A DNA stretch of 64,000 nt from Dermacoccus abyssi (GTDB lineage Bacteria > Actinomycetota > Actinomycetes > Actinomycetales > Dermatophilaceae), in NCBI RefSeq assembly GCF_034541975.1, contig NZ_JAVYJM010000001.1. One strand, written 5' to 3'. Position numbers and translations under genes: made by a program. The notes below the pieces were generated by a model. The model was not told the origin of the DNA. It did no database searches and saw only the letters and a program-made list of their open reading frames with translations. Every line of letters begins with the position of its first letter. Position 1 is the stretch's first letter. Positions 50,786 through 60,144 of this stretch are shown here, piece after piece.

Positions 50786-51658
50786 CTAGGCGTGCCCCGG
50801 CAGGGCGAACGAGTCGTCGCCCACGAGGTCGACGAGCCCGTCGGCTACGAGCGAGTCGAGGCAGCGCTCACGCTGCACCTCGTCGTCCCAGACCTGACGC
50901 AGGTCGTCGTGCGGCACCGCGCCGTCACGCTCGCGCAGGACGGCGAGCAGTTTGCCGCGAACCATGCGATCCGTTCCGGCCCAGGCCTGTCCGCGTCGTG
51001 CGGGGCCGTCGTACGCCGGAGCGCCGGCCTGCTGCCACGCGCACAGGTCGAGGACCGGGCACTCGCCGCAGGCAGGCGCCTTCGCGGTGCACATGACCGC
51101 ACCGAACTCCATCGACGAGGCGTTCCACAACACGTGGTCCTCATGCGGGAGCAGTTGAGCGGCCAACGCCCGCTCGGCAGCGCTGAGGCTGGGGCGCGGG
51201 AACTGAACGCCGGCGACAGCGCGCGCTTCGACGCGTCGGATGTTCGTGTCGATGACAGGAATGCGCTCCCCGAACGCGAACGCCGCCACCGCGGCTGCCG
51301 TGTACTCGCCGACACCCGGAAGCGCGAGCAGTTCTTCGGACGTGGACGGCACGTCGCCGTCATGTCGCTCGACCATCGCAACGGCCGCCGCGTGCAGACG
51401 CAGCGCCCGGCGCGGGTAGCCGAGGCGACCCCAGTGACGGACGGCGTCGCCGGCCGGTGCGGCCGCGAGGTCCGCGGGCGTGGGCCAGCGATCCATCCAC
51501 TCCTGCCACAGCGGCGCGACGCGGGCGACGGGGGTCTGCTGGCTCATCACTTCGGAGAGGAAGATGCCCCAGGGCGTCGTGCCGGGCTCACGCCACGGCA
51601 GCGGGCGCGAGTGGGCGAGGAACCAGTCGTTCAGCCGGACGACGAGGTCGGTGCTCAC
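50786..51658 (-). CDS. mutY: A/G-specific adenine glycosylase
   Basis: Removes adenine mispaired with 8-oxoguanine. The 290 residues show WREPGTTPWGIFLSEVMSQQT, the helix-hairpin-helix LPGVGEYTAAAVAAFAF with the catalytic Asp after it (IPVIDTNIRR), and the [4Fe-4S] ligands in CTAKAPACGECPVLDLC (C-x6-C-x2-C-x5-C). The C-terminal NUDIX-like domain is short or absent, replaced by about 60 residues with a winged-helix look. The GTG start lies 4 bp after the disA stop. Confidence 0.94.
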   Translation of the reverse strand: MSTDLVVRLNDWFLAHSRPLPWREPGTTPWGIFLSEVMSQQTPVARVAPLWQEWMDRWPTPADLAAAPAGDAVRHWGRLGYPRRALRLHAAAVAMVERHDGDVPSTSEELLALPGVGEYTAAAVAAFAFGERIPVIDTNIRRVEARAVAGVQFPRPSLSAAERALAAQLLPHEDHVLWNASSMEFGAVMCTAKAPACGECPVLDLCAWQQAGAPAYDGPARRGQAWAGTDRMVRGKLLAVLRERDGAVPHDDLRQVWDDEVQRERCLDSLVADGLVDLVGDDSFALPGHA

Positions 51659-51662
51659 GCGC

Positions 51663-52742
51663 TCAGACGTAGCGTTCGAGGATGCTGCTCTCGGCGAGGC
51701 GGGAGAGCCCCTCGCGCACAGCGCGTGCGCGGGATTCGCCGACGCCGTCGACCTGAAGCAGGTCGTCGAACTCGGCGCCGAGCAGAGCCTGCAGGCTGCC
51801 AAAGTTGTCGACGAGGCGCTCGATGATGGCGCCCGGCAGGCGCGGCACCTTCGACAGCAGGCGGTATCCGCGAGGCGTGACGAGCGCGTCGAGGGAGTCG
51901 CCGACCACGGCGAAACCGACGGCGCGGGCGTTGGCGGAAATGTCGATGAGGTCCGCGGAGCTGAGGGCGGCGAGGTTGGCGTCGGCCTGCTCGAACGTGA
52001 ACCCGTCACGGGCCGAGGCGAGGTAGTCGCGGATGACGAGCTCACGGTCGTCACCGAGGGAGCCGACGAGTTCCTGCAGCTGCAGGTCGATGAGGCGGCC
52101 GTCGGTACCGAGTTCGACGACGTACTCGGAGATCTCGTCGTTGATCCGGCGCACCATCTCGAGGCGCTGGAGCACCTGGGCGACGTCGCGCACGGTCACG
52201 AGGTCTTCGATCTCGAGAGCGGAGAGCGAGCCGGTGACCTCGTCGAGACGCTTCTTGTACCGCTCGAGCGTCTGCAGGGCCTGACCGGCGCGCGACAGGA
52301 TGGCGGGGGAACCCTCGACAACGTGACGCAGGTTGCCGACGTAGACGGCGATGATCTGCATCGACTGGCTCACGGAGATGACGGGGTAGCCGGTCTGCTT
52401 CGCGACGCGCTCGGCGGTGCGGTGACGCGTGCCGGATTCGCGGGTCTCGATCGAGCTGTCCGGCACGAACTGGATGGCGGCGCCAATGATGCGTTCGAGA
52501 CCCGACGAGACGACGATGCCGCCGTCCATCTTGGCCAGCTCGCGAAGTCGCGTGGCCGAGAACTCGATGTCGATGGGGAACCCCCCCGTGGAGATCGAGT
52601 CGACCACGTCGTCGTGCCCGACGACGATGAGGGCGCCCGTGCGGCCACGCAGGATGCGCTCCAGGGCGTCACGCAACTCCGTGCCGGGGGCGATGGCCGC
52701 GAGGGTCTCCCACAGGAGCGTCTCGTCGGAACGCTCAGCCAC
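51663..52742 (-). CDS. disA: DNA integrity scanning diadenylate cyclase
   Basis: Makes c-di-AMP and scans DNA for branched structures. The 359-residue protein has the DAC domain (ALIVVGHDDVVDSISTGGF, KMDGGIVVSSG, GTRHRTAERVAKQTGYPVIS, quoted in part), a helical linker and a C-terminal HhH domain (VDGVGESRARAVREGL). The usual DGA motif reads DGG, while RHR is intact. GTG start with AAGGAG 6 nt upstream. Next to mutY and near radA, as often seen. Confidence 0.95.
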   Translation of the reverse strand: MAERSDETLLWETLAAIAPGTELRDALERILRGRTGALIVVGHDDVVDSISTGGFPIDIEFSATRLRELAKMDGGIVVSSGLERIIGAAIQFVPDSSIETRESGTRHRTAERVAKQTGYPVISVSQSMQIIAVYVGNLRHVVEGSPAILSRAGQALQTLERYKKRLDEVTGSLSALEIEDLVTVRDVAQVLQRLEMVRRINDEISEYVVELGTDGRLIDLQLQELVGSLGDDRELVIRDYLASARDGFTFEQADANLAALSSADLIDISANARAVGFAVVGDSLDALVTPRGYRLLSKVPRLPGAIIERLVDNFGSLQALLGAEFDDLLQVDGVGESRARAVREGLSRLAESSILERYV

Positions 52743-52860
52743 GCTCTTCTCCTTCACACCGGGCGGTGAATCACCATGTTGAATATAACGTGCCGAGGCG
52801 GTTCGGACGCACGTCGTGACACCTTCGTGACGTGCGTCCGAGGCCGCGTTCACCGGACGG

Positions 52861-53706
52861 TCAGGACGTCCACAGACCGTAGGACTCGCCGAGGTTGCGG
52901 ATCTTCTGGGCGCGGGCCAGACGCGGGGCGTAGCTGCCGTCACGCGAACCGCCGCCGTGCTCGTGCTCATCGAGCAGTTCGGCGGCCCACTTGATCTCGG
53001 TGTCGCTCGGGGCGAGGCCGTGGTTGATCGTGTCGGTCTGCTCGGCGCGCAGCGTCAGCTTGCCGGTCATGCCCATGCTCTGGGTGACCTTGCAAGCCTC
53101 GAGGAGCGCGTCGTCGGAGTCGGTCAGCGTGGGACCGTCGATCGGGCCGGGCAGCTGGCCGACGCGGGAGGCCACGACGAGCTTGGCGCGCGCGTAGGCC
53201 AGAGCCATCGGGTCGTCACTCGCGCCGGTGTCACGACGGAAGTCGCCGACGCCGAAGGCGAGGCGGAACGTGCCGGGGGCCGAGGCGATGGCCGTGGCGC
53301 TCTCGACGCCGAGGGCCGATTCGATGAGCGCGAGCACCGGGGTGCCGGCGGCCAGGCGCATGGCCGTGAGCGTGACGTGCTCCGGCTTCTCCGTCTTGGC
53401 GAGCATGACGCCGCGCAGTCCGGGTACGCCGTGGAGCGCCTCGAGGTCGTCGGCCCAGTACTCGGTGTTGAGGTCGTTGATGCGCACCCAGCCGGTCATG
53501 CCGTCGCGCAGGGCGTTGACCACCGCGTCACGGGCGGAGGACTTGTGCTCGGCCGGCACCGCGTCCTCGATGTCGAAGATGACCGAGTCGGCCTCGGATG
53601 CCAGAGCGGTGTCGAACAGCTCGGGCTTCATGGCGCTGGCGAGCAGCCAGCTACGGGAAAGGGTGGCCGGGAGGGCGGCCGCGCGGGCATTGCGTCCGGA
53701 AAACAC
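52861..53706 (-). CDS. HpcH/HpaI aldolase or CitE-like lyase
   Basis: A 281-residue TIM-barrel protein of the citrate-lyase beta-subunit-like group. Typical stretches are SWLLASAMKPELFDTALAS, DSVIFDIEDAVPAEHK (metal-binding acidic residues), VRINDLNTEYW, GVMLAKTEKPEHV and LALIESALGV. No citC/D/F or G genes are present, so it is a free-standing CoA-ester lyase or similar. GTG start. Confidence 0.88.
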   Translation of the reverse strand: MFSGRNARAAALPATLSRSWLLASAMKPELFDTALASEADSVIFDIEDAVPAEHKSSARDAVVNALRDGMTGWVRINDLNTEYWADDLEALHGVPGLRGVMLAKTEKPEHVTLTAMRLAAGTPVLALIESALGVESATAIASAPGTFRLAFGVGDFRRDTGASDDPMALAYARAKLVVASRVGQLPGPIDGPTLTDSDDALLEACKVTQSMGMTGKLTLRAEQTDTINHGLAPSDTEIKWAAELLDEHEHGGGSRDGSYAPRLARAQKIRNLGESYGLWTS

Positions 53707-53775
53707 GTCTTGTTTCGTTCCTCAGTCGTCGTCGGTTTCGTCCGCGCGGCCGGAAAGGCGCGCTCGACGTACATC

Positions 53776-53809
53776 ACCCTAAGGGTCGGCGGGGCGTACT
53801 CCGCAGTAC
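53776..53809. promoter_or_regulatory. two short dyads upstream of the CitE-like gene
   Basis: ACCCT-A-AGGGT (53776-53786) overlaps a minus-strand TAGGGT -10, and GTACT-CCGC-AGTAC (53796-53809) lies upstream near the -35 region. Candidate operators. Confidence 0.35.
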
Positions 53810-53847
53810 GAATGGGCGGCGGTGGACACGTTCGCGTGTCGGAAGAG

Positions 53848-55266
53848 TCAGCCGGGGGAGGGCGCCGCGTCGGCATCGGCCGACGGATGGGATGCGGAGG
53901 AGGCCGTGCCGACAGCGCGCATGGCCGAGCCGAGGTCGGCGCATTCTGCGATGCGCATGCCGGCCGGCGGCTTCTCGGTGCCGAGCGAGCCGGCAGGGAT
54001 GATCGCCTTGTCGAAGCCGATGCGTGCGGCCTCGGCGAGTCGACGCGCGACACCGCTGACAGCCCGGATGTCGCCGGAGAGCCCCACTTCTCCAACGGCG
54101 ATGAGGCCACCGGGTAGCGGCTTCTCCTGCGCCGAGCTGAGCAGCGAGAGCGCGACGGCGAGGTCGGCCGCGGGCTCCGTCAACCGCGCGCCGCCGACGG
54201 TGGAGACGTAGCAGTCAGCCCGGCTGACAGGCGCGCCCGCGCGGCGCTCGAGAACGGCGAGGATCATCGCGGTGCGCGAAGAATCGACGCCCGACGTCGT
54301 GCGTCGCGGCGACCCGCCGGCCGACGGTGCGACAAGGGCCTGCACTTCGGTGACGAGCGGCCGACGGCCCTCGAGCGTCACGGTCACGCACGTGCCCGCG
54401 ACGGGTTTGTCGCGGGCCGTGAGGAACAGCGAGCTCGGGTCGGCGAGACCCTCGATGCCGCCGTCGGACAGGTCGAAGCAGCCCACCTCGTCGGTGGGGC
54501 CGTACCGGTTCTTCACGGCGCGCACGAGACGCAGCCGCGAGTGGCGTTCGCCCTCGAAGGTGATGACGACGTCGACGAGGTGTTCGAGCAGACGCGGGCC
54601 GGCGATGGAGCCGTCCTTCGTCACGTGCCCGACGAGCACCGTGGAGATGCCGCGCGCCTTGGCCACCTGGATGACGGCGGCGGCCACCTCGCGTACCTGC
54701 GAGACGTTGCCCGCGCTGCCCTCGATCTCGGCGCTCGCGATGGTCTGGACCGAGTCGATGACGAGCAGGGTGGGGGAGACGGAGTCGATGTGGGCGAGCA
54801 CGGTGGCGAGGTCGGTTTCGCTCGCGAGGTAGAGCGTGTCGGCCACGGCGTCGGTGCGGTCGGCGCGCAGACGTACCTGAGCAGCGGATTCCTCGCCGCT
54901 GACGTAGAGCACCTTCGCGCCCGTACGCGCGGTGCGGGCGGCGACGTCGAGCAGCAACGTGGACTTGCCGATGCCGGGCTCACCCGCGACGAGCATGACG
55001 GCCCCCGGTACGAGCCCCCCGCCGAGGACGCGGTCGAACTCGCCGACGCCTGTTGTCGTGACGGCGGCACGCGTGGCGTCGACGTCACCGATCGGCTTGG
55101 CCGGGTTCGTCACCTTCGCGGCCGGCTGCGTGCGCACGGCGACGGCGCCCGTCTCCTCGACGGTTCCCCACGCCTGGCACTCGCCGCAGCGGCCGACCCA
55201 CTTCACGGTCTGCCAGCCGCACTCGGTGCACCGGTACGTCGGTCGCTTCGAAGCCTTGCTTGCCAT
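53848..55266 (-). CDS. radA: DNA repair protein RadA
   Basis: Branch-migration ATPase of homologous recombination. The 472 residues carry a Cys4 zinc finger (CTECGWQTVKWVGRCGEC), a RecA-like core with GEPGIGKSTLL, the RadA-specific KNRYGPTDEVG (usually KNRFG) and a C-terminal Lon-protease-like domain. The acidic Ala/Ser/Asp tail is not conserved. TAGGGT 7 nt before the ATG indicates a leaderless mRNA. Confidence 0.97.
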   Translation of the reverse strand: MASKASKRPTYRCTECGWQTVKWVGRCGECQAWGTVEETGAVAVRTQPAAKVTNPAKPIGDVDATRAAVTTTGVGEFDRVLGGGLVPGAVMLVAGEPGIGKSTLLLDVAARTARTGAKVLYVSGEESAAQVRLRADRTDAVADTLYLASETDLATVLAHIDSVSPTLLVIDSVQTIASAEIEGSAGNVSQVREVAAAVIQVAKARGISTVLVGHVTKDGSIAGPRLLEHLVDVVITFEGERHSRLRLVRAVKNRYGPTDEVGCFDLSDGGIEGLADPSSLFLTARDKPVAGTCVTVTLEGRRPLVTEVQALVAPSAGGSPRRTTSGVDSSRTAMILAVLERRAGAPVSRADCYVSTVGGARLTEPAADLAVALSLLSSAQEKPLPGGLIAVGEVGLSGDIRAVSGVARRLAEAARIGFDKAIIPAGSLGTEKPPAGMRIAECADLGSAMRAVGTASSASHPSADADAAPSPG

Positions 55267-55273
55267 GGCTCAA

Positions 55274-55279
55274 ACCCTA
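55274..55279 (-). promoter_or_regulatory. -10 box of leaderless radA promoter
   Basis: TAGGGT on the minus strand, 7 nt from the ATG. Confidence 0.55.
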
Positions 55280-55431
55280 GAGGCCGGCACTGACAACCCC
55301 GTCGTGACGAGGTGGTGCCGGTGGTCGACCGACCGGGCGAGCGACGAGCACGATGTCTTGATCTCGTGCACCAACTCCGGACGTCGGCCGGGGTGGCCGC
55401 CACACGCGTCGTCGCGGACAAACCCCCAACC

Positions 55432-55480
55432 TTGGGAGTTTCACGGCCAACGGTCGCTGCTTCGGCCGAAAAACTCCCAA
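55432..55480. terminator. hairpin in the radA/DUF3109-like spacer
   Basis: TTGGGAGTTT (55432-55441) and AAACTCCCAA (55471-55480) form a perfect 10-bp stem with a 29-nt loop that itself has GGCC arms. Probably the terminator of the gene ending at 55524. The rest of 55267-55523 shows nothing recognisable. Confidence 0.5.
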
Positions 55481-55523
55481 CGTCGGGCGTTCCACAGCCC
55501 AGCGGGGACGCCTGCGCGGAGCC

Positions 55524-56369
55524 TCAGCGCCCCTCGGCCTCCAGCGTCGCGGGGTGGACGTAGAGCGGCAGCAGGTCGCGACCCGCCGGTGTCACGGCCA
55601 AGGCCCGGGCGGCGGCGAGGTGTGCATCGCAGTACCCGGCGAGGACGTCGTAGGCCTGCTTGCCCATGAGTTCGACGAGTTCGGGCTTCTGCGAGACGTA
55701 GACGGGGTCGGCGCCGATGTGCGCCTCGGAGTTGCCCGAGCAGTACCAGTCGAGATCGTGACCGCCCGAGCCCCAACCGCGCCGGTCGTACTCGGCGATC
55801 GTCGTCTCGAGGTACTCCTCGCCGTCGGGCAGCGTCACGCGCCGGTACGAACGGCGGATCGGCAGTTGCCAGCACACCTCGGGCTTCAGCGTCCACGGCT
55901 CGACGCCGGTCGCCCACGCCTTCTGGTGCAGCGCGCACCCGAGCCCGGGGGCGCCGTTGTCGACGTCGTCGTCCCCGCCGTCCACGGCCTGGCCGAAGCC
56001 GGGCCGGTTGAGGAACACGCAGGCGCCCTCGACGACGCGTGTCTTGCGGTCACCTTCGTCGTCGGTCTCCACCCACCCGGCGTCCGAGACGATCTCGTCG
56101 TAGAACTGGACGTCGTCCGGCGTCAGCGTCGCGACGACCTCAGCCACGTGCTTCTCGTCCTCGTCACCCGTGAAGTGGGCGCCCAACACGCAGCACCCGA
56201 AGTCGGGCTTCGACGCGTCGATGCCCGCGCAGCCGGAACCGAACGTGCACGTCCAACTCGACGTCAGCCACGTGAGGTCGCACCGGAAGCGTTCGACCGC
56301 GTCGGGCTCGCTCGCCGGATCGTCGAACTCCACCCACGTGCGCGGGATCTCGAGGTCACATTCAGTCAC
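55524..56369 (-). CDS. cysteine-rich DUF3109/YkgJ-like protein
   Basis: A 281-residue soluble protein with ordered cysteines (FRCDLTWLTSSWTCTFGSGC, DFGCCVLGAHF, GACVFLN, GLGCALHQKA, EVCWQLP, YCSGNSEAHIG), resembling the zinc- or iron-chelating DUF3109/UPF0153 group. Function unknown. The GTG start has TAAGAT 6 nt upstream, again a leaderless arrangement. The family assignment is by pattern only. Confidence 0.7.
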   Translation of the reverse strand: MTECDLEIPRTWVEFDDPASEPDAVERFRCDLTWLTSSWTCTFGSGCAGIDASKPDFGCCVLGAHFTGDEDEKHVAEVVATLTPDDVQFYDEIVSDAGWVETDDEGDRKTRVVEGACVFLNRPGFGQAVDGGDDDVDNGAPGLGCALHQKAWATGVEPWTLKPEVCWQLPIRRSYRRVTLPDGEEYLETTIAEYDRRGWGSGGHDLDWYCSGNSEAHIGADPVYVSQKPELVELMGKQAYDVLAGYCDAHLAAARALAVTPAGRDLLPLYVHPATLEAEGR

Positions 56370-56517
56370 TGCACGATCTTAGGTGGCGTGTTCGTCGCCT
56401 CTTCCGAGCAGAGCCGGAGCGGGCTGTCAGGGGCGGGCTCTACTGTGGTGACGAGCTGGCCCGCCCGGCCCCGGACGCCCGGCGAGCAGCGCGTTCGAAC
56501 CCCGAAGCGAGGAAGGC

Positions 56518-57396
56518 ATGCCGATGCGACGACGAGTGCGTGCGGGTGTCACCGCAGGCGTCCTCGCGGCGAGCCTCTTCGTGTCGGGTTGTGACGCCGT
56601 CCGTCACGTCCGGGATCAACAGGCGGAGCGGTCGTCGTCGCCCTCCACCACCCAGCCCGTCACCGACCCGGCGCAACGCGTGCGTCAGAGCGATCTCGAG
56701 ACCAAGGTCGGCGCGGGCATGAACGCACGCACGCCGGGCGGCGCGATGATCGTCGCCTCCAACGGCACCCGGATACCGAACGGAATCGTCGAGGCCAGCG
56801 CCAAGGCCGCGGCGTCGGTACGCGCCCTCGACCCGCAGGCCTCGAAGAATGCCCTGCTCGTCCTCGTGCCGCGCGACGACGCCGAGTTCAAGGAGTACAC
56901 CGGCCAGGAGGCAGCCTCTCAGCTGGCCAACACGGTCACCGGTGGCGGCGGTCGTCTTCCGTACGTCGTCATGAGCGACTGGACGACGAAGAATCCTGAC
57001 ACCCTCACCACGCGCGAGACTCTCGCGCACGAGGCGTTCCACGCGCTCACGCTCGAGAAGCTGGCCACCGAGCGTCCGCTCTGGCTGCTCGAAGGGTGGG
57101 CCGAGTACGTCGGGCAGCGCACCGTGCCCCAGGCGCCGCACAAGCGCGACGACATCTCGCCCCACGTGCCGAGCGACGAGGAACTGCGCGGAGCGAACGC
57201 CGCGGACGCCTACTACACGGCCTTCACGTTCGCCCGGTACCTGCGCGACACCCACGGACACGACAAGGTGATGGCCTTCTACTCCGAGGCCGTGCGCACG
57301 AAGGAACCGCTGGAGGCCCTGCTGAACAAGCACTTCGGTAAGGGCCTCACGGCGCTGGAGTCCGGATACGTGGCCTGGTATCCGACGTTCCGCTGA
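56518..57396 (+). CDS. lipoprotein with gluzincin metallopeptidase signature
   Basis: A 292-residue exported protein with a lipobox (LFVSGC). The second half has TLAHEAFHALTLEKLA (HExxH) and LLEGWAEYVGQR (downstream Glu), as in peptidase MA-like gluzincins. The rest has no marked domain. GAGG stands 5 nt before ATG 56518; ATG 56524 is possible. Likely a cell-surface peptidase or peptidase-like fold; substrate unknown. Confidence 0.82.
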   Translation: MPMRRRVRAGVTAGVLAASLFVSGCDAVRHVRDQQAERSSSPSTTQPVTDPAQRVRQSDLETKVGAGMNARTPGGAMIVASNGTRIPNGIVEASAKAAASVRALDPQASKNALLVLVPRDDAEFKEYTGQEAASQLANTVTGGGGRLPYVVMSDWTTKNPDTLTTRETLAHEAFHALTLEKLATERPLWLLEGWAEYVGQRTVPQAPHKRDDISPHVPSDEELRGANAADAYYTAFTFARYLRDTHGHDKVMAFYSEAVRTKEPLEALLNKHFGKGLTALESGYVAWYPTFR

Positions 57397-57415
57397 GACC
57401 GATACCCTGCCAACC

Positions 57416-58339
57416 ATGCGCCTCGGAGTGATCGACGTGGGATCGAACACGGTCCACCTCCTCGTGGTCGACGCCCATCCCGGGGCTCAGCCACTTCCTG
57501 CCACGTCCCACAAGCGTCTGTTGCGCCTGTCCGAGCACGTGACGGCCGACGGGCTCATCGACGACGAGGGCATTCGTGACCTCACGCAGTTCGTCGGTGA
57601 ATGCGTCCAGATCGCAGAGGACCTCGGCATCTCCGAGCTCATGTCGTTCGTCACCTCCGCCATCCGCGAGGCACCGAACGGCCAGGCCGTTCTCGACCAC
57701 GTGCGCGACGTCACCGGGCAGAGCCTGCGCGTCCTCACCGGCGAGGACGAAGCCCGCGTCACCTTCCTCGCCACCCGCCGCTGGTTCGGGTGGTCGAGCG
57801 GACGCCTGTTCGGCATCGACATCGGCGGCGGTTCGCTCGAACTCGCCACCGGCATCGACGAGACGCCCGACACCGCCATCAGCCTTCCGCTGGGTGCCGG
57901 CCGCCTCACGCGCACTCTCGACGGCGACCCGCCGTCGAGCGAGGACCTGCGCACGATGCGCGCCCAGGTGCGTACGCAGATCGCGTCGTCGGCTCGCACC
58001 CTGACGCGCTGGGGCACGCCCGATCGGTACGTCGGTACGAGCAAGACGATCCGATCGCTCGCCCGCATGTGTGGGGCGGCGCCGTCGAGCGACGGCCCGT
58101 TCGTGCACCGCAGCCTCGAACGCGCGGCGCTCGCCGACCTCGTTCCGCGCCTCGCGAGCATGACCGCCGAGGAGCGCACCTCGCTGCCGGGCGTCTCGCC
58201 CGAACGCTCGGCCCAGGTTCTTGCCGGCGCCGTCGTCATCGAGGCCACGATGGACATCTTCGGCGTCGAGCGCCTCGACGTTTGCCCGTGGGCCCTGCGC
58301 GAGGGCCTCATCCTGCGCCGCCTCGACGCCCTGGAGTGA
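57416..58339 (+). CDS. ppx: exopolyphosphatase / Ppx-GppA phosphatase
   Basis: Hydrolyses polyphosphate or pppGpp. The 307-residue ASKHA-fold protein shows GVIDVGSNTVHLLVVD, ATSHKRLLRL, VTSAIREAPN and DIGGGSLELA, the two phosphate-binding loops and connecting motif. It is the short actinobacterial type without the C-terminal HD domain. TACCCT ends 7 nt before the ATG (leaderless). Its stop overlaps the next start. Confidence 0.93.
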   Translation: MRLGVIDVGSNTVHLLVVDAHPGAQPLPATSHKRLLRLSEHVTADGLIDDEGIRDLTQFVGECVQIAEDLGISELMSFVTSAIREAPNGQAVLDHVRDVTGQSLRVLTGEDEARVTFLATRRWFGWSSGRLFGIDIGGGSLELATGIDETPDTAISLPLGAGRLTRTLDGDPPSSEDLRTMRAQVRTQIASSARTLTRWGTPDRYVGTSKTIRSLARMCGAAPSSDGPFVHRSLERAALADLVPRLASMTAEERTSLPGVSPERSAQVLAGAVVIEATMDIFGVERLDVCPWALREGLILRRLDALE

Positions 58340-59154
58340 TGACGGTGCCCGCACCCATCCGCGTCGGCCTGTCGACGGCGTCGTGCTACCCGCTCGGCAC
58401 CTCGGCGGCCTTCCGTATCGCCGCCGAGCTCGGTTACGACGGCGTCGAGGTCATGGTGTGGAACGAGGCGGCGAGTCAGGACCCCGAGTTCCTGCGGGAT
58501 CTCGTCGAGCGCTGGGGTGTGCCCGTGTTGTCGGTCCACGCGCCGACGCTCCTGCTCACCCAGCGCGTTATGGGCAACGAGCCGTGGGGCAAGGTCGACC
58601 GCTCCGTGGCGCTCGCGCGTGACGTCGGTGCGTCCACCGTCGTCCTGCACCCACCGTTCCGGTGGCAGAAGGAGTACGCGACGGGCTTCGTCGAAGGTGT
58701 GGCGCAACGCGAACGCGAGCACCCGCAGATCCGCCTCGCCGTCGAGAACATGTTCCCGTGGCGGGCCCGGGGCCGCGAGGTTCAGGCCTACCTGCCGCAC
58801 TGGGATCTGCGGCGCAACCACTACTCCCACACCACTCTCGACCTCTCGCACACGGCCACGTCCGGTAGCGATGCCCTGGCGCTCGCCGACGAGCTCGGTG
58901 ACCGCCTCACGCACATCCACCTCGCCGACGGCTTGGGCTCGTACAAGGACGAACACCTCGTGCCCGGCCGAGGTAACCAGCCGTGCGCCGAACTGCTCCA
59001 GCACCTGTCCCGAACGGGCTTCAGCGGGGACGTCGTCGTTGAGGTCGGCACCCGGCGCCTTTCTGACGAGGACAGGCTCATCGATCTCGCCGAGGCCCTC
59101 GCCTTCGCCCGCCTCCACCTCGCCATCGGAGCGGGGGAGGCGTCCGCACCCTGA
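58339..59154 (+). CDS. sugar phosphate isomerase/epimerase-like TIM barrel
   Basis: A 271-residue AP-endonuclease-2-fold protein: GLSTASCYPLGTSAAFRIAA at the N terminus, YDGVEVMVWNE, VLSVHAPT, VVLHPPFRWQ, LAVENMFPWR, DLSHTATSG, THIHLADG and VVVEVGTRR supply the metal-binding Glu, His and Asp positions. This family follows ppx and precedes proC in several actinobacteria. The substrate is unknown. It overlaps ppx by 1 bp (TGATG). Confidence 0.85.
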   Translation: MTVPAPIRVGLSTASCYPLGTSAAFRIAAELGYDGVEVMVWNEAASQDPEFLRDLVERWGVPVLSVHAPTLLLTQRVMGNEPWGKVDRSVALARDVGASTVVLHPPFRWQKEYATGFVEGVAQREREHPQIRLAVENMFPWRARGREVQAYLPHWDLRRNHYSHTTLDLSHTATSGSDALALADELGDRLTHIHLADGLGSYKDEHLVPGRGNQPCAELLQHLSRTGFSGDVVVEVGTRRLSDEDRLIDLAEALAFARLHLAIGAGEASAP

Positions 59155-59224
59155 GGGCGCTGTGCCCCGTACACGCCGCCGAGTAGGCTTGAGCGAAATC
59201 GCGCTATGGAGACGACACCTTGCC

Positions 59225-60139
59225 ATGGACCCTCGTTCACTGACACCTCGCCTTCCCGTCGCGACCTCGCGTGTACTGGCGCTGACGTCGCGGGGGCCGA
59301 TCGCGCGTGCGGCCTCGAAAGTGCTCGTCGCGGGCGAGAGCGTCGACGACGCCATCCGCGTCACCGGTGAGGTGGTCGTCGGTGGCCAGCGCGTCTCGTG
59401 GATGCCGTTGCTCACCCACGCCGCAAGCCCGGACGACATCATCACCGCGCGTCAGGAGACGATCGGCGCCCTCAACTGGCTCGCCGCCGCGGGCACCGAG
59501 GCGCCCGACCTGACACTCGACGTCGCGACCTTCGGTGTGCTCGCGCCCGATGTCACGCCCGGCATCCTGCTTAACGCGCTGCGCGAGGTCGGTCAGGCGG
59601 CGCGCAACGCCGGCGTCAGCCTGACGCTCACCATCCCCGATGCCGCGCTCATCGAGGCCGTCCACGTCCTCGGTCACGAGCTGCGTCAGGACTTCCCGGA
59701 GGTCGGTATCGTCCTGCCGACGCGTCTTCGCCGCCTACCCACGGAGGTCTCCGACTTGGCGCGTGAGGGGCAGCGGGTGCGCCTCGCCACCGGTCGCCTC
59801 GACGCCGCGATCGGCCTCACCTCGGCGCGCGAGAGCGGCGCGGCCTTCGTCGACATCACGAAGCAACTGCTGGCCGGCGGCGCGCAGGTCAGCTTCGACA
59901 CCGACGACGCGCTGCTGCTCGACATCGTGGGCTCGTTGGTGCAACGGTACGGAGCCGAAGGCGCCGAGGTCATCGCGCCCTTGGGTACCCAGAGTGCGCG
60001 TCAGCGCGAGATCGACACGCTCGCCACCCGCGTCCTCGTGCCCTACGGCCCCCGGTGGGCCGAGTACGTCGCGAACCTCGTGGCCGCGCGCCCCTCGCTG
60101 GCGCTGAGCCTGCCGAACCCCATTCGACGAAAGGGCTGA
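59225..60139 (+). CDS. proline-dehydrogenase-like protein lacking canonical catalytic motifs
   Basis: A 304-residue protein assigned to the PRODH TIM-barrel family from overall order and the C-terminal RVLVPYGPRWAEYVANLV, the equivalent of the VPYGxxWxxYxxRRL motif. The active-site motifs are not recognisable: the region expected to read RLVKGAY is VRLATGRLD, and the Arg pair near the C terminus is VAAR. An FAD enzyme oxidising proline is therefore doubtful. A TAGGCT -10 at about 59183 and its own leader precede it. proC starts 5 bp after its stop. Confidence 0.7.
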   Translation: MDPRSLTPRLPVATSRVLALTSRGPIARAASKVLVAGESVDDAIRVTGEVVVGGQRVSWMPLLTHAASPDDIITARQETIGALNWLAAAGTEAPDLTLDVATFGVLAPDVTPGILLNALREVGQAARNAGVSLTLTIPDAALIEAVHVLGHELRQDFPEVGIVLPTRLRRLPTEVSDLAREGQRVRLATGRLDAAIGLTSARESGAAFVDITKQLLAGGAQVSFDTDDALLLDIVGSLVQRYGAEGAEVIAPLGTQSARQREIDTLATRVLVPYGPRWAEYVANLVAARPSLALSLPNPIRRKG

Positions 60140-60144
60140 TCCCC

